Source: Mycobacterium sp. E1214 (GTDB taxonomy: Bacteria > Actinomycetota > Actinomycetes > Mycobacteriales > Mycobacteriaceae). From it: DNA of 64,000 nucleotides. Location of the stretch: assembly GCF_001666755.1 (NCBI RefSeq), contig NZ_LZJC01000093.1:41696-105695 (forward strand). The letters are read 5' to 3'. Within the stretch, counting starts at the first letter, position 1; each line of letters begins with the position of its first letter. The translations under genes were made by a program, and so were the position numbers. Shown here piece after piece: positions 1-12,009 of the stretch. The notes under the pieces were generated by a model. That model worked only from the letters and a program-made list of their open reading frames with translations, was not told the origin of the DNA and searched no databases.

Positions 1-316
1 CGTCATGCAGCAGGCCCAACAGGATGCCGGCCATCGGGGACCCGGCCGCGTAGTTGAAGGTGCCGTCGACCGGGTCGAGCACCCACACCCACTCCGAGTC
101 GACGTCGGAGCCGCCGAATTCCTCGCCGTGCACGCCGATTCCGGTGGACTCGCCGAGCGCGTCGACCACCTGCCGCTCGATGGCCAGGTCGACGTCCGTG
201 GCGAAGTCGTTGCCCTTCTTGCGGACCGCGGAATCGGCGCGGTGCCCGGCGACGAACGGCTCCACCGCGTCGTCGAGGATCGCCGACGCCGTCTTGACCA
301 ACGCGTCCAGGTCCAT
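1..316 (-). CDS. impA: Inositol monophosphatase family protein ImpA (N-terminal part, cut by window edge)
   Basis: Only the first about 105 residues are in the window; the C-terminus lies beyond position 1. The start ATG (316-314) follows the hisA stop by 4 bases, so it is the next gene of the his operon, as in M. tuberculosis where impA follows hisA. The visible part reads MDLDALVKTASAIL and contains the metal-binding elements of the IMPase fold: a GNDFATDVDLAIE stretch, an HGEEFGG stretch and the WVLDPVDGTFNY motif that supplies the Mg-coordinating Asp residues. The family removes phosphate from inositol-1-phosphate or related sugar phosphates; in mycobacteria several paralogues exist and the substrate of ImpA is uncertain. 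Some bacterial homologues act as histidinol-phosphate phosphatase (HisN), which would fit the operon, but that is inference. Confidence 0.9.
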   Translation of the reverse strand, partial: MDLDALVKTASAILDDAVEPFVAGHRADSAVRKKGNDFATDVDLAIERQVVDALGESTGIGVHGEEFGGSDVDSEWVWVLDPVDGTFNYAAGSPMAGILLGLLHD

Positions 317-320
317 GCGG

Positions 321-1067
321 CTACTCCCCGACCGCGGCCAGCGCCTGCGGCAGCGTGAACCGTCCGGCGTAGAGGGCCTTGCCCACGATGGCGCCCTCGA
401 CCCCGCTGCCGGTCAGGGTGGCGATGGCGCGCAAGTCGTCCAGGCTGGACACCCCGCCGGAGGCGATCACCGGCGCGCCGGTGCGCCGCGTGACCGCGGC
501 GAGCAACTCCAAGTTGGGGCCGCCCAGTGTGCCGTCCTTGGTGACGTCGGTGACCACGTAGCGCGAACATCCTTCGCCGTCAAGGCGTTCCAGCACCTCC
601 CAGAGGTCGCCGCCGTCGGTCTCCCAACCGCGCCCGCGCAGCCGATGGGTGCCGGCGGGGTGGTCCTTGTCGATCTGCACGTCCAGGCCGACGGCCACCT
701 TGTCGCCGTGCTCGCTGATCGCGCGGGCGCACCATTGCGGGTTCTCCAGCGCGGCCGTGCCCAGGTTCACCCGCGCGCAGCCCGTGGCCAACGCCGCGGC
801 CAGGGAGTCGTCGTCGCGGATGCCGCCGGACAGCTCCACCTGCACGTCGAGCTTCCCGACGACCTCGGCGAGCAGTTCGCGGTTGGAGCCGCGGCCGAAC
901 GCGGCGTCCAGGTCGACCAGGTGAATCCACTCCGCCCCGTCGCGCTGCCACGTCAGGGCGGCGTCCAGCGCCGAGCCGTACTCGGTCTCGCTGCCCGCCT
1001 TGCCTTGCACCAGGCGCACGGCGCGCCCGTCGACGACGTCGACCGCCGGTAACAGAATCAGTGCCAT
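321..1067 (-). CDS. priA: Phosphoribosyl isomerase A (HisA/TrpF bifunctional, PriA)
   Basis: A 248-residue (beta/alpha)8 barrel isomerising ProFAR to PRFAR in histidine synthesis; in actinobacteria the same enzyme also isomerises phosphoribosyl-anthranilate for tryptophan, because no separate trpF exists. The N-terminal [18 protein letters not shown] carries the first catalytic Asp of the family, [10 protein letters not shown] and VIASGGVSS are the phosphate-binding Gly loops, and [16 protein letters not shown] holds the second catalytic Asp region. Length matches the mycobacterial family (about 245). The ATG at 1067 shares its first base with the last base of the hisH stop (TAATG), so translation is likely coupled. 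Dual function is inferred from the actinobacterial lineage; no trpF is visible here. Confidence 0.95.
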   Translation of the reverse strand: MALILLPAVDVVDGRAVRLVQGKAGSETEYGSALDAALTWQRDGAEWIHLVDLDAAFGRGSNRELLAEVVGKLDVQVELSGGIRDDDSLAAALATGCARVNLGTAALENPQWCARAISEHGDKVAVGLDVQIDKDHPAGTHRLRGRGWETDGGDLWEVLERLDGEGCSRYVVTDVTKDGTLGGPNLELLAAVTRRTGAPVIASGGVSSLDDLRAIATLTGSGVEGAIVGKALYAGRFTLPQALAAVGE

Positions 1068-1683
1068 TACAGTCCCTCAACCCAATTGCTCAACACGGCC
1101 GCTCCGGCGTCCCCGCTCTTCTCCGGGTGGAACTGGGTGGCCGACAGCGGGCCGTCCTCGACGGCGGCCAGAAAACGCGCCTGATGGGTCGCCCACGTCA
1201 GCACCGCGTCGGGCGACCCCTCCCAGCGCTGCGCGGCGTAGGAGTGCACGAAATAAAACCGGGTGTCCGCGTCCAGGCCCTTGAAAAGGGTTGTGCCGGG
1301 CCCAGATTCGACGACGTTCCAGCCCATGTGCGGGATCACCGGGGCGTCGAGCCGCGTGACGGCGCCCGGCCACTGGCCACACCCCGTGCTCTCCACGCTG
1401 AACTCCACGCCGCGGGCGAACAGGATCTGCATCCCGACGCAGACGCCCAGCACCGGGCGCCCCGCGGCGACCCGTTCGGCGATGATGCGCTCGCCGCCGA
1501 TCTTGCGCAGGCCCGTCATGCACGCCTCGAAGGCGCCGACGCCGGGCACCACCAGCCCGTCGGCGGCCGCCGCGGCACCGGCGTCGGCGGTCACCTCGAC
1601 GGCCGCGCCGGTGCGTTCCAGGGCGCGCTGCGCCGACCGCAGGTTGCCCGAGCCGTAATCCAGGACGACAACCGATTTCGCCG

Positions 1684-1687
<4 letters not shown>
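1067..1687 (-). CDS. hisH: Imidazole glycerol phosphate synthase, glutaminase subunit HisH
   Basis: A 206-residue class I glutamine amidotransferase that releases ammonia for HisF, forming IGP and AICAR from PRFAR. The N-terminal [12 protein letters not shown] is typical, the catalytic Cys sits in [10 protein letters not shown] (around residue 84), and the His/Glu of the triad are in TQFHPEKSG near the C-terminus. The start is GTG (1687-1685), overlapping the hisB TGA by the usual 4-base GTGA. The partner hisF is not in the window; it should lie beyond the left edge after impA, as in M. tuberculosis. Confidence 0.95.
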
Positions 1688-4874
<3,187 letters not shown>

Positions 4875-4894
4875 TTACCCCCTCGGGAGCCGCC

Positions 4895-5308
4895 ATGTCC
4901 GCCAAGGATCACCCCAACCACGCCCCCGGGACCCCGATGGTGTTCCCGCTGTGGTTCGAGCGTTTCCAGATCAAGTACTTCAACCCCGCGGTGAAGCCGC
5001 TCGTGCGGTTTCTGCCCCGCACCGCGACCATCAAGCACCGCGGCCGCACGTCCGGCAAGCCCTACGAGACCATCGTCACGCCGTACCGCAAGGGCAACGT
5101 GCTGGCCATCGCCCTGGGCCATGGCAAGACCAATTGGGTCAAGAACGTGCTGGCCGCCGGGGAGGCGGATCTGCAGCTCGGCCGCGACCGCGTGGTGCAC
5201 CTCACCAACCCGCGAATCCTGCCGGCCGGCTCCGACGGTACGGGCCTGCCGCGGCTCGCGCGGCTGCAGCTGCGCCGCATCGGCATCTTCGTCGCCGACA
5301 TCGCCTGA
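4895..5308 (+). CDS. Nitroreductase/deazaflavin-family protein (Rv1598c-like)
   Basis: A 137-residue protein of the F420-binding split-barrel type (DUF385/Ddn superfamily). The N-terminal half has a short hydrophobic amphipathic helix (FPLWFERFQIKYFNPAVKPLVRF) followed by the family core: IKHRGRTSGKPYETIVTPYRKGNVLAIALGHGKTNWVKNV, where the R-G-R-x-S-G-K-P stretch corresponds to the phosphate-contacting strand of the deazaflavin site. GGGAG at 4885-4889 stands a few bases before ATG 4895. In M. tuberculosis the same gene lies between hisD and nadC. The substrate is unknown; the family includes Ddn and F420-dependent biliverdin or quinone reductases. It lies convergent with nadC, 23 bases apart. 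Confidence 0.8.
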   Translation: MSAKDHPNHAPGTPMVFPLWFERFQIKYFNPAVKPLVRFLPRTATIKHRGRTSGKPYETIVTPYRKGNVLAIALGHGKTNWVKNVLAAGEADLQLGRDRVVHLTNPRILPAGSDGTGLPRLARLQLRRIGIFVADIA

Positions 5309-5331
5309 CGGCGGACCCAGCCGCCGCGGCC

Positions 5332-6183
5332 TTACATGTCCAGGCCGACGTCGAGCACCCGCACCGAGTGCGTCAGCGCCCCGACGGCCAGAAAATCCAC
5401 CCCGGTGCCGGCGTAGGCGGCCGCGTTCTCCAGGCTCAGCCCGCCCGACGATTCGAGCAGCACGCCGGGCGCGCGGGCGTCGCGCCGTTGCACGGCCATC
5501 TGCGTCTGCCACACCGGGAAGTTGTCCAGCAGCACCAGCTCCGGCTTCTCGGGCAACACCTCGTCCAGCTGCTCGAGTGAGTCGACCTCCACCTCGCACG
5601 GCAGGCTGGGCGCGGCGTCGCGCACGGCGCGCAGCGCGCCGACCACCGAGCCCGCGGCCACCACGTGGTTGTCCTTGATCAGCGCCGCGTCGCCCAACCC
5701 CATCCGGTGGTTGACGCCGCCGCCCACCCGAACGGCGTACTTCTGCAGTACCCGCAGGCCGGGCAGCGTCTTGCGGGTGTCGCGCACCTTGGCCTTGGTG
5801 CCGTCCACGGCCGCGACCCAGTCCGCGGTCGCCGTGGCAATCCCGGACAGGTGGCAGACCAGGTTCAGCATGGTCCGCTCGGCCGTCAACAGACCGCGCG
5901 TCTCGGCCCGCACGGTCAGCGCCGGCTCGCCGGGCTGCAACCGGGCGCCGTCCTCGGCGCGGTGCTGCACCTCGTAGCCGCCGGCCAGGACGGCGTCGAG
6001 CACCAGCAGGGCCACGTCGATCCCGGCGATGACGCCCGCCTCCCGCGGCACCATCGACGCGGTCGCGACGGTGCCCGGGGGCACCGTCGCCGACGTGGTG
6101 ATGTCGGGGCCGTAACAGAGGTCCTCGTCGAGCGCGCGCCGGATCGCGTCCCGGGCGGCGTTGCGTTCCGCCTCGGTCAGCAT
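5332..6183 (-). CDS. nadC: Quinolinate phosphoribosyltransferase NadC
   Basis: A 283-residue enzyme joining quinolinate with PRPP to give nicotinate mononucleotide and CO2, the last step of the de novo branch made by nadABC. Characteristic stretches: ALDEDLCYGPDITTSATVP at the N-terminus, ERTMLNLVCHLSGIATAT, the substrate-binding DTRKTLPGLRVLQKYAVR with the catalytic Lys/Arg residues, GGGVNHRMGLGDAALIKDNH, and the EVEVDSLEQ and LLESSGGL phosphate loop. The ATG at 6183 overlaps the nadB stop (ATGCTGA), so it is translationally coupled as the third gene. Length agrees with M. tuberculosis NadC (285). Confidence 0.95.
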   Translation of the reverse strand: MLTEAERNAARDAIRRALDEDLCYGPDITTSATVPPGTVATASMVPREAGVIAGIDVALLVLDAVLAGGYEVQHRAEDGARLQPGEPALTVRAETRGLLTAERTMLNLVCHLSGIATATADWVAAVDGTKAKVRDTRKTLPGLRVLQKYAVRVGGGVNHRMGLGDAALIKDNHVVAAGSVVGALRAVRDAAPSLPCEVEVDSLEQLDEVLPEKPELVLLDNFPVWQTQMAVQRRDARAPGVLLESSGGLSLENAAAYAGTGVDFLAVGALTHSVRVLDVGLDM

Positions 6184-7775
6184 GGGGAGCCGACCGCCGC
6201 GAGCGCCTCGACCAGCACGGTGTGCTGGTCTTCGGCGAGCCGCAGCACGGTGCTGCGCGCGTGTTCGGGCGCGGCGTCGGGGTAGTCGGCGCGGTGGTGG
6301 CAGCCCCGGCTCTCGGTGCGGGCCAGGGCGGCGGCCGTGACCGCGCGCGCGGCCACCGCCAGGGCGACGTCTTCGAAGTCGCGGCGGCCCGCGACGGCGC
6401 GCGCCGGGGCGTCGGCCAGCGTGCCGGCCAGCCGGCACAGCCCGGTGGCCTCGCGCACCACCGAGGCGTCGCGGCTCATCGCCCGCTGAAGCTCGCCGCG
6501 CTCCGGGGCGGTGTGCACGAGCGGCTCCGGCGGCACCGCCCGGCGGCCGCCCGCCACCGCGGCGTGCTCGGCCGCGGCGGTGCCGGCGCGCCCGCCCACC
6601 ACCAGCCCCTCGAGCAGGCTGTTGGAGGCCAACCGGTTGGCCCCGTGCAGGCCGGTGCGGGCCACCTCCCCGGCCGCGTAGAGGCCGGGCAGCTCGGTGC
6701 GGCCGTGCACGTCGGTGACGACGCCGCCGCAGCTGTAGTGCGCGCCCGGCACCACGGGAATGGGCTGCCGGGTCGGGTCGATGCCCGCCGCCCGGCACGC
6801 GGTGGTGACGGTCGGGAACCGGGCGGCCAAGCCGGTGATGTGCCGCGCATCGAGGAACACGCACGGGTCGCCGGTCGCCCTCAGGCGCGCGTCGATGGCC
6901 GCCGCGACGACGTCGCGCGGCGCCAGGTCGCCCATCGGGTGCACGCCGGCCGTGACCGAATGGCCCTGACGGTCCAGCAGCACGGCGCCCTCGCCGCGGA
7001 GGGCCTCGGTCACCAGCGGACGCCGGCCACCGGCGGCGTCGGGGGTGAACAGCATGGTCGGGTGGAACTGGATGAACTCCAGGTCGCTGACCGCAACCCC
7101 GGCCCACAGCGCCAGCGCGATGCCGTCGCCCGTGGAGCCCTCGGGGTTGGTGGTCGCGCCATAGAGATGTCCGAGGCCGCCGGAGGCCAGGATCACCGAC
7201 GGCGCGCTGACGATCCCGTAGCCGTCCCGGTTACGCACCAGGACGCCGGTGACCGCCGCACCGTCGTGCAGGACCCGCAGCGCCACGTGGCCGATGCGGA
7301 TGTCCAGCGCGCGGGCGGCGTGGTCGAGCGCGCGCTGGACCTCGGCGCCGGTGGCGTCACCGCCGGCGTGCACGATGCGCCGCCGCGAGTGGCCGCCCTC
7401 GCGGGTCAGCGCCCAGCGGCCGGGCGCGGATTCGTCGAAACGGGCCCCGCCACCGACCAATTCGGCCACCGCGCGGTGGCCGTCGGCGACGATCGAGCAC
7501 ACGGCTTCCGGGTCGCACAACCCGGCGCCGGCCACCACGGTGTCCGCGGCGTGGGCCTCGATGGAGTCGTCGTTTTCCGGGTTGTCGGGCAGCACCACCG
7601 CGATGCCGCCCTGCGCGTAGTGGGTCGCGGTCGCGCCGTACGGCTGGTCGGCCTTGCTGAGCACGACGACGCTGCGCCCGGCGCGGTGCGCCGCCAGCGC
7701 GGCGGCCAGGCCCGCGACGCCGGTGCCGATCACCACGACGTCGGCGACGTCAGTCCACGCGGGACGCGTGATCAT
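6177..7775 (-). CDS. nadB: L-aspartate oxidase NadB
   Basis: A 532-residue FAD flavoprotein oxidising L-aspartate to iminoaspartate for NadA. The dinucleotide-binding motif [21 protein letters not shown] is at residues about 13-33; [31 protein letters not shown] (substrate-carboxylate-binding Arg residues), [10 protein letters not shown] and the C-terminal [46 protein letters not shown] are hallmarks of the succinate dehydrogenase/aspartate oxidase family. The ATG at 7775 overlaps the nadA TGA in an ATGA quartet. The upstream extension of the frame lies inside nadA and is not used. Confidence 0.95.
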   Translation of the reverse strand: MITRPAWTDVADVVVIGTGVAGLAAALAAHRAGRSVVVLSKADQPYGATATHYAQGGIAVVLPDNPENDDSIEAHAADTVVAGAGLCDPEAVCSIVADGHRAVAELVGGGARFDESAPGRWALTREGGHSRRRIVHAGGDATGAEVQRALDHAARALDIRIGHVALRVLHDGAAVTGVLVRNRDGYGIVSAPSVILASGGLGHLYGATTNPEGSTGDGIALALWAGVAVSDLEFIQFHPTMLFTPDAAGGRRPLVTEALRGEGAVLLDRQGHSVTAGVHPMGDLAPRDVVAAAIDARLRATGDPCVFLDARHITGLAARFPTVTTACRAAGIDPTRQPIPVVPGAHYSCGGVVTDVHGRTELPGLYAAGEVARTGLHGANRLASNSLLEGLVVGGRAGTAAAEHAAVAGGRRAVPPEPLVHTAPERGELQRAMSRDASVVREATGLCRLAGTLADAPARAVAGRRDFEDVALAVAARAVTAAALARTESRGCHHRADYPDAAPEHARSTVLRLAEDQHTVLVEALAAVGSPC

Positions 7776-8821
7776 TCGCCACCGCCCGGCTGGCCGATCT
7801 CGATCATGCGCTGGACGCTGCGCCGGCCCGCCGCCGCGACGTCGGGGTCCACGTGCACCTCGTCCGCGCCCTCGACCAGGCAGCGCAGCAGCGCCGCGGG
7901 GGTGATCATCTTCATGTACTTGCACGACGCGCGGTCGTTGACCGCGCGGAAGTCGACTTGTGGTGCCGCCCTGCGCAATTGGTGCAGCATGCCGACCTCG
8001 GTGGCGACCAGCACCTTGCGGGCCCGCGAGGAGTGGGCCGCGTCGAGCATGCCGCCGGTGGACAGGATCTTCACCCGGTCGGACGGGAAGGCGCCCTCAC
8101 CGGCCAGGTACAACGCCGAGGTCGCGCACCCGCACTCGGGGTGCACGTACAGCTCGGCGTCGGGGTTGGCCCGCGCCTGCTCGGCCAGCTCGTCGCCGTT
8201 GATGCCGGCGTGCACGTGGCACTCACCGGCCCAGACGTGGAGGTTGCTGCGCCCCGTCACCCGGCGCACGTGGGCGCCGAGGAACTGGTCCGGGCAGAAC
8301 AACACCTCGCGGTCGGGATCGATGGACGCGACGACGTCGACCGCGTTGGAGGAGGTGCAGCAGATGTCGGTGAGCGCCTTGACCGCCGCGGTTGTGTTGA
8401 CGTAGGAGACGACGACCGCGCCGGGGTGCTCGTCCTTCCAGGCGGCGAGCTCCTCCGGGGTGATGGAGTCGGCCAGCGAGCAGCCGGCCCGCTGGTCGGG
8501 GATAAGCACCGTCTTGTCGGGACTCAAGATTTTGGCGGTCTCGGCCATGAAGTGCACGCCGCAGAACACGATGGTGTCCTCGGGCACCTCGGCGGCGATC
8601 CGGGACAGCGCCAGCGAGTCCCCGACGTGGTCGGCGACGTCCTGGATCGCGGGCAGCTGGTAGTTGTGCGCGAGCACCGTGGCGCCGCGCAGCGTCGCCA
8701 ACCGGCGGACCTCGGCGGCCCACTGCTCGTCACCGTCCACCCCGGTGTAGCCGGCGGCAGAGTCGGTGATGTCGGCGATCAGGTCTTCGGCGAGCGTGTC
8801 CATGCGATTCATAACCGTCAC
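7772..8821 (-). CDS. nadA: Quinolinate synthase NadA
   Basis: A 349-residue 4Fe-4S enzyme condensing iminoaspartate and dihydroxyacetone phosphate to quinolinate. The start chosen is GTG 8821 ([13 protein letters not shown]): AAAGGAG at 8833-8827 on the minus strand stands 5 bases upstream, while the ATG at 8812 would be 14 away, and the M. tuberculosis protein begins MTVLNRTD. Signature segments: [84 protein letters not shown] and [12 protein letters not shown]; the Cys residues in the first, GCATS and NDRASC type motifs are the cluster ligands in this family. First gene of nadABC, divergent from nrtR. Confidence 0.95.
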   Translation of the reverse strand: MTVMNRMDTLAEDLIADITDSAAGYTGVDGDEQWAAEVRRLATLRGATVLAHNYQLPAIQDVADHVGDSLALSRIAAEVPEDTIVFCGVHFMAETAKILSPDKTVLIPDQRAGCSLADSITPEELAAWKDEHPGAVVVSYVNTTAAVKALTDICCTSSNAVDVVASIDPDREVLFCPDQFLGAHVRRVTGRSNLHVWAGECHVHAGINGDELAEQARANPDAELYVHPECGCATSALYLAGEGAFPSDRVKILSTGGMLDAAHSSRARKVLVATEVGMLHQLRRAAPQVDFRAVNDRASCKYMKMITPAALLRCLVEGADEVHVDPDVAAAGRRSVQRMIEIGQPGGGE

Positions 8822-8844
8822 GGCGGCTCCTTTCAGCCCGAGAG

Positions 8845-8867
8845 GTTTTCGACTTATAATCGAAAAC
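8845..8867. promoter_or_regulatory. NrtR operator overlapping the divergent nadA and nrtR promoters
   Basis: A perfect inverted repeat, GTTTTCGA (8845-8852), 7-base spacer CTTATAA, TCGAAAAC (8860-8867), ends directly at the nrtR ATG (8868). On the plus strand TATAAT at 8855-8860 is a consensus -10 whose start site falls on or next to that ATG, so nrtR mRNA is probably leaderless. On the minus strand TATAAG (8858-8853) is a good -10 for nadABC and leaves a leader of about 25 bases holding AAAGGAG. A dimer bound here would cover both -10 boxes, giving repression of nad genes and autorepression. NrtR control of NAD genes is established for the family; this exact site is read from the sequence. 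Confidence 0.85.
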
Positions 8868-9599
8868 ATGGCCCATGGTAGCACCGAGCACGAAGTCCTC
8901 GCGGTCGTGTTCCAGGTTCGCCAGGCGCCCGGGCAGGTTACGCGAGGGCCGCAGGCGCAGAAACCGCAGCTGAACGTGCTGTTATGGCAGCGTGCCCAGG
9001 ATCCGCAGCGCGGCGCCTGGTCGCTGCCGGGCGGCCGGCTGCGCGCCGACGAGGACATGACCACCTCGGCGCGCCGCCAGCTGGCCGAGAAGGTCGACCT
9101 CAAGCAGCTGGCCCACCTCGAACAGCTGGCGGTGTTCTCCGAACCGCACCGGGTGCCGGGCGCCCGGATGATCGCCTCCACTTTCCTGGGCCTGGTGCCC
9201 TCCCCCGCCAGCCCCGAACTGCCGCCCGACACCCGCTGGCACCCCGTGAGCTGCCTGCCGCCGATGGCCTTCGACCACGGGCCGATGGTGGCGCACGCCC
9301 GCACCCGGCTGATCGCCAAGCTGTCCTACACGAACATCGGATTCGCCCTGGCGCCAAGAGAATTCGCGTTGTCGACGCTGCGCGACATCTACGGCGCCGC
9401 GCTCGGCTACCAGGTCGACGCGACCAACCTGCAGCGCGTGCTGGCGCGGCGCGGGGTGATCACCCAGACCGGGACCATCGCGCAGTCCGGCCGCAGCGGG
9501 GGGCGCCCCGCCGCGCTGTACCGCTTCACCGACGCGGCCCTGCGGGTCACCGACGAATTCGCCGCGCTGAGGCCGCCGGGGCCGCCGGGACCCGGATGA
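8868..9599 (+). CDS. nrtR: NAD biosynthesis repressor NrtR (Nudix-related, Rv1593c-like)
   Basis: A 243-residue protein with an N-terminal Nudix-like domain (residues about 8-130) and a C-terminal winged helix (about 150-235, including [21 protein letters not shown] and [13 protein letters not shown]). NrtR proteins sense NAD-related nucleotides such as ADP-ribose and control NAD genes. The Nudix box at residues 56-78 is degenerate: G56, E62, R70 and E74 remain but the family E71, E75 and G77 are Q, K and D, so hydrolysis is unlikely and a pure sensor role fits. Divergent from nadABC, with the operator touching the ATG. In M. tuberculosis the same gene stands beside nadA. Confidence 0.9.
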   Translation: MAHGSTEHEVLAVVFQVRQAPGQVTRGPQAQKPQLNVLLWQRAQDPQRGAWSLPGGRLRADEDMTTSARRQLAEKVDLKQLAHLEQLAVFSEPHRVPGARMIASTFLGLVPSPASPELPPDTRWHPVSCLPPMAFDHGPMVAHARTRLIAKLSYTNIGFALAPREFALSTLRDIYGAALGYQVDATNLQRVLARRGVITQTGTIAQSGRSGGRPAALYRFTDAALRVTDEFAALRPPGPPGPG

Positions 9600-9628
9600 G
9601 CCCGCCGGACCGCTAGGCTTGCCCAAAA

Positions 9629-9647
9629 CGCGTCGTCGGGCGACGCG
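9629..9647 (+). terminator. Hairpin after nrtR
   Basis: CGCGTCG (9629-9635), loop TCGGG, CGACGCG (9641-9647) form a 7-bp GC stem 30 bases past the nrtR stop. No T run follows, which is common for mycobacterial terminators, so the call rests on stem and position only. Confidence 0.45.
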
Positions 9648-9770
9648 CGATCGACCGGCCCCGGCAGCCGTTCCGCGGCGTGGGCGAGAACTGCCTCACA
9701 CCGCGGCGACGACGTTTGGTTACCTACCGTTCGTACGGGACAATGCCGGTTGGCCACGAAGGGAGCCTCA

Positions 9771-11111
9771 ATGGCTGAGCTCGGCAACTTGGCAGGCACG
9801 CAGGGTGCGGAATGGATCGCCCGACCCCCGCACGAGGAACTGCAGCGCAAGGTCCGCCCGCTGCTGCCCTCGGACGACCCGTTCTACCAGCCCCCGCTGG
9901 GTTATCAGCACGCCGAACCTGGCACCGTGTTGCGGTCCCGCGACGTCGAGCTGGCCTTCCTCGGCCTGATCCCGCAGCCCATCAAGGCCGTCCAGTTGCT
10001 GTACCGGACGATGGACATGAACGGCGAGCCCGAGGCGACGGTGACCACGGTGATCGTCCCCGCCCATCTGGTGCCCGGCCGCACCTGCCCGGTGCTGTCC
10101 TACCAATGCGCCATCGACGCCGTGTCGTCGCGCTGCTTCCCGTCGTACGCGCTGCGGCGCCGCGCCAAGGCGCTCGGCGCCATCGGCCAGCTCGAACTCT
10201 TCCTGATCACCGCCGCCGTCGCCGAGGGGTGGGCGGTGTCGGTGCCCGACCACGAGGGGCTGCGCGGCCTGTGGGGCGCGCCGTACGAGCCCGGCTACCG
10301 CGTCCTGGACGGAATCAGGGCCGCGCTGAGCTCCGAGCGTCTGGGCCTGTCGCCGTCGGCGCCCGTCGGGCTGTGGGGTTACTCGGGCGGCGGGCTGGCC
10401 AGCGCGTGGGCGGCCGAGATGTGCGCCGATTACGCGCCCGAGCTGGGCATCGTCGGGGCGGTGCTCGGCTCCCCCGTCGGCGACCTGGGCAACACGTTCC
10501 GCCGGCTCAACGGCAGCTTCCTGTCCGGCCTTCCGGCCCTGGTCGTCGCGGCCCTCGCCCACATCTACCCGGACCTGGACCGGGTGATCCGCGAGCACTC
10601 CAACGAAGAGGGCCGCGCCCTGCTCGACTCGCTGGAAAAGATGACCACCGTGGAGGCCGTCATCCGGATGGCCGGCAAGAACATGGGCGACTACCTCGAC
10701 GAGCCGCTCGAGCAGATCCTGTCCACCCCGGAGATCACGTACGTCTTCGACCACATCAAACTGGGCGCCGCGGTCCCCACACCCCCGGTGCTGATCGTGC
10801 AGGCCGTGCACGACTACCTGATCGACGTGCACGACATCGACGTGCTCGCCGACGCGTATTCGGCCGGCGGCGCGAAGGTCACTTACCACCGCGACGCGTT
10901 CAACGAGCACATGCTGCTGCACCCGCTGTCGGCACCGATGACGTTGCGTTGGCTCACCGACCGGTTCGAGGGTCGGCCGCTCACCGAGCACCTGGTCCGC
11001 ACCACGTGGCCGACCATGTTCAATCCGATGACCTACGTCGGCATGGCGCGCCTGGCCAGGATCGCGGCCAAGGTGCTCACCGGCCGCAGAATCGGCCGCC
11101 GTCCGCTATAA
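9771..11111 (+). CDS. Lipase-like alpha/beta hydrolase (Rv1592c-like)
   Basis: A 446-residue member of the secretory-lipase (LIP) family of alpha/beta hydrolases. The nucleophile elbow is [14 protein letters not shown] (G-x-S-x-G, Ser near residue 211), a C-terminal [17 protein letters not shown] segment offers the acid, and [11 protein letters not shown] the catalytic His. The start ATG 9771 has AAGGGAG (9759-9765) in good position and gives exactly the length of M. tuberculosis Rv1592c (446); an in-frame ATG at 9750 is less likely. No signal peptide is obvious at this N-terminus ([15 protein letters not shown]), so it may be cytosolic or leave by another route. Substrate is unknown; triacylglycerol hydrolysis is plausible. 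Convergent with the next gene, with 6 bases shared at the stops. Confidence 0.85.
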   Translation: MAELGNLAGTQGAEWIARPPHEELQRKVRPLLPSDDPFYQPPLGYQHAEPGTVLRSRDVELAFLGLIPQPIKAVQLLYRTMDMNGEPEATVTTVIVPAHLVPGRTCPVLSYQCAIDAVSSRCFPSYALRRRAKALGAIGQLELFLITAAVAEGWAVSVPDHEGLRGLWGAPYEPGYRVLDGIRAALSSERLGLSPSAPVGLWGYSGGGLASAWAAEMCADYAPELGIVGAVLGSPVGDLGNTFRRLNGSFLSGLPALVVAALAHIYPDLDRVIREHSNEEGRALLDSLEKMTTVEAVIRMAGKNMGDYLDEPLEQILSTPEITYVFDHIKLGAAVPTPPVLIVQAVHDYLIDVHDIDVLADAYSAGGAKVTYHRDAFNEHMLLHPLSAPMTLRWLTDRFEGRPLTEHLVRTTWPTMFNPMTYVGMARLARIAAKVLTGRRIGRRPL

Positions 11112-11753
11112 GACGCTCGCCCCGGTAGCGCCCCCGGGCGCCGCCGGCAGCGCGTGCTCCGGCTCGTCGACCATCCGCAGCGCCCCCAGGTCGTCGCGGG
11201 CGTCCGCCGCCGCCAACGCCGCGTACACCAACGCGGCGATGCCACCCGGCCACACCAACGTCAAGGCGATGTGCAGCATCCCCCGCGCGAATAGCACCGG
11301 CGGCGCCTGCGTCACGTAAGCCACCGAGGGCTTGCCGACCAGGGGGACCGCGTCGAAGTCCAACGCCCCGTAGCGGAGGCGAACCAGCGCCGCGCCCACG
11401 GCCGTGGCGACGGCCGCGGCGGCGACCATCCCCACCGACAGCGCGACGAGCATGCCCGGGCCGCGGTGCGCCCGCCACTGCCACACCAGGACGGCCGACA
11501 CCACCGCCAACGCGGTGAGCAGCCCCAGCATCAGGCAGGGCGCGTCGAAGAAGTGCTCGGATTCGTTGCCCAGGTAGTCGTGCACCCGCTCCCCCTGGCG
11601 GGTGAGCGCGACCACGGCGCCGATCGGCGGGGCGATCCCGGCCCACAGCGCCCCGACGAGCAGCCCCGACGCCGCCGAGCCCAGCCCCGTGACGGCGATC
11701 GCGCGGGCGCGGGCCGACCGCGGCGTGGCCGCCGGCGCCGCTAGCTCGGTCAC
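11106..11753 (-). CDS. DUF2567-type membrane protein (Rv1591-like)
   Basis: A 215-residue protein with four predicted membrane segments (around residues 15-40, 75-95, 100-125 and 160-190) and no recognisable catalytic motif. The start GTG (11753) overlaps the bsaP TGA as GTGA, so it is the third gene of a bioB-bsaP-membrane protein operon; the larger open frame upstream is a shadow of bsaP. The M. tuberculosis equivalent Rv1591 is also beside Rv1590 and bioB. A link to biotin (for example uptake or efflux) is suggested only by context. Confidence 0.75.
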   Translation of the reverse strand: MTELAAPAATPRSARARAIAVTGLGSAASGLLVGALWAGIAPPIGAVVALTRQGERVHDYLGNESEHFFDAPCLMLGLLTALAVVSAVLVWQWRAHRGPGMLVALSVGMVAAAAVATAVGAALVRLRYGALDFDAVPLVGKPSVAYVTQAPPVLFARGMLHIALTLVWPGGIAALVYAALAAADARDDLGALRMVDEPEHALPAAPGGATGASVL

Positions 11754-11977
11754 CGCTGCGCCTCCAGATCGGCGGAATCGACCTCGCCGTGCCGCGAACA
11801 CCGCGCCCGCCAGCCGTCGGGGCGCACCTGTACCACCATCCGGCGCCCGCACTCGGCGCAGAACCGGGGCGGTTCGAGACCCAGCTGGGCGGCTGTCGGC
11901 ACCGCGCTGCCCCCCAATTCCCCGGTGTAGACGTTGTAGACCCCGGCACGCACCGGGGCGCCCGAATTACCGACCAC
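11750..11977 (-). CDS. bsaP: Biotin synthase auxiliary protein BsaP (Rv1590-like)
   Basis: A 75-residue protein with three cysteines and a histidine in a ribbon-like layout: C40-A-E-C43 and C60-S-R-H63. Its M. tuberculosis homologue Rv1590 was shown to be required by mycobacterial BioB for conversion of dethiobiotin to biotin, and homologues travel with bioB in actinobacteria. Here it begins 30 bases after bioB (GTG 11977) and overlaps the next gene by four bases. The Cys/His set would suit a small metal or Fe-S site, but which one is not decided by the sequence. Too small for reliable domain assignment, the call rests on size, motif and neighbour. Confidence 0.85.
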   Translation of the reverse strand: MVGNSGAPVRAGVYNVYTGELGGSAVPTAAQLGLEPPRFCAECGRRMVVQVRPDGWRARCSRHGEVDSADLEAQR

Positions 11978-11990
11978 GAGCGCGCCGCCT

Positions 11991-12009
11991 AGCCGCGTCG
12001 GACGCGGCT
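11991..12009. repeat. Perfect 9-bp inverted repeat at the bioB stop
   Basis: AGCCGCGTC (11991-11999), one base, GACGCGGCT (12001-12009). It overlaps the bioB stop codon and lies in the 30 bases before bsaP. On the mRNA it could fold as a hairpin between the two genes, tuning bsaP translation or mRNA decay; a palindromic protein site is the alternative. Confidence 0.6.

Noticed and set aside
54..1052. Long plus-strand frames opposite the his genes and similar long shadows elsewhere (for example 44526-47561 opposite dnaE1)
   Set aside because: High GC gives long open antisense frames; these translate to Arg/Gly/Ala-rich sequence without family features while the minus-strand genes are unmistakable.
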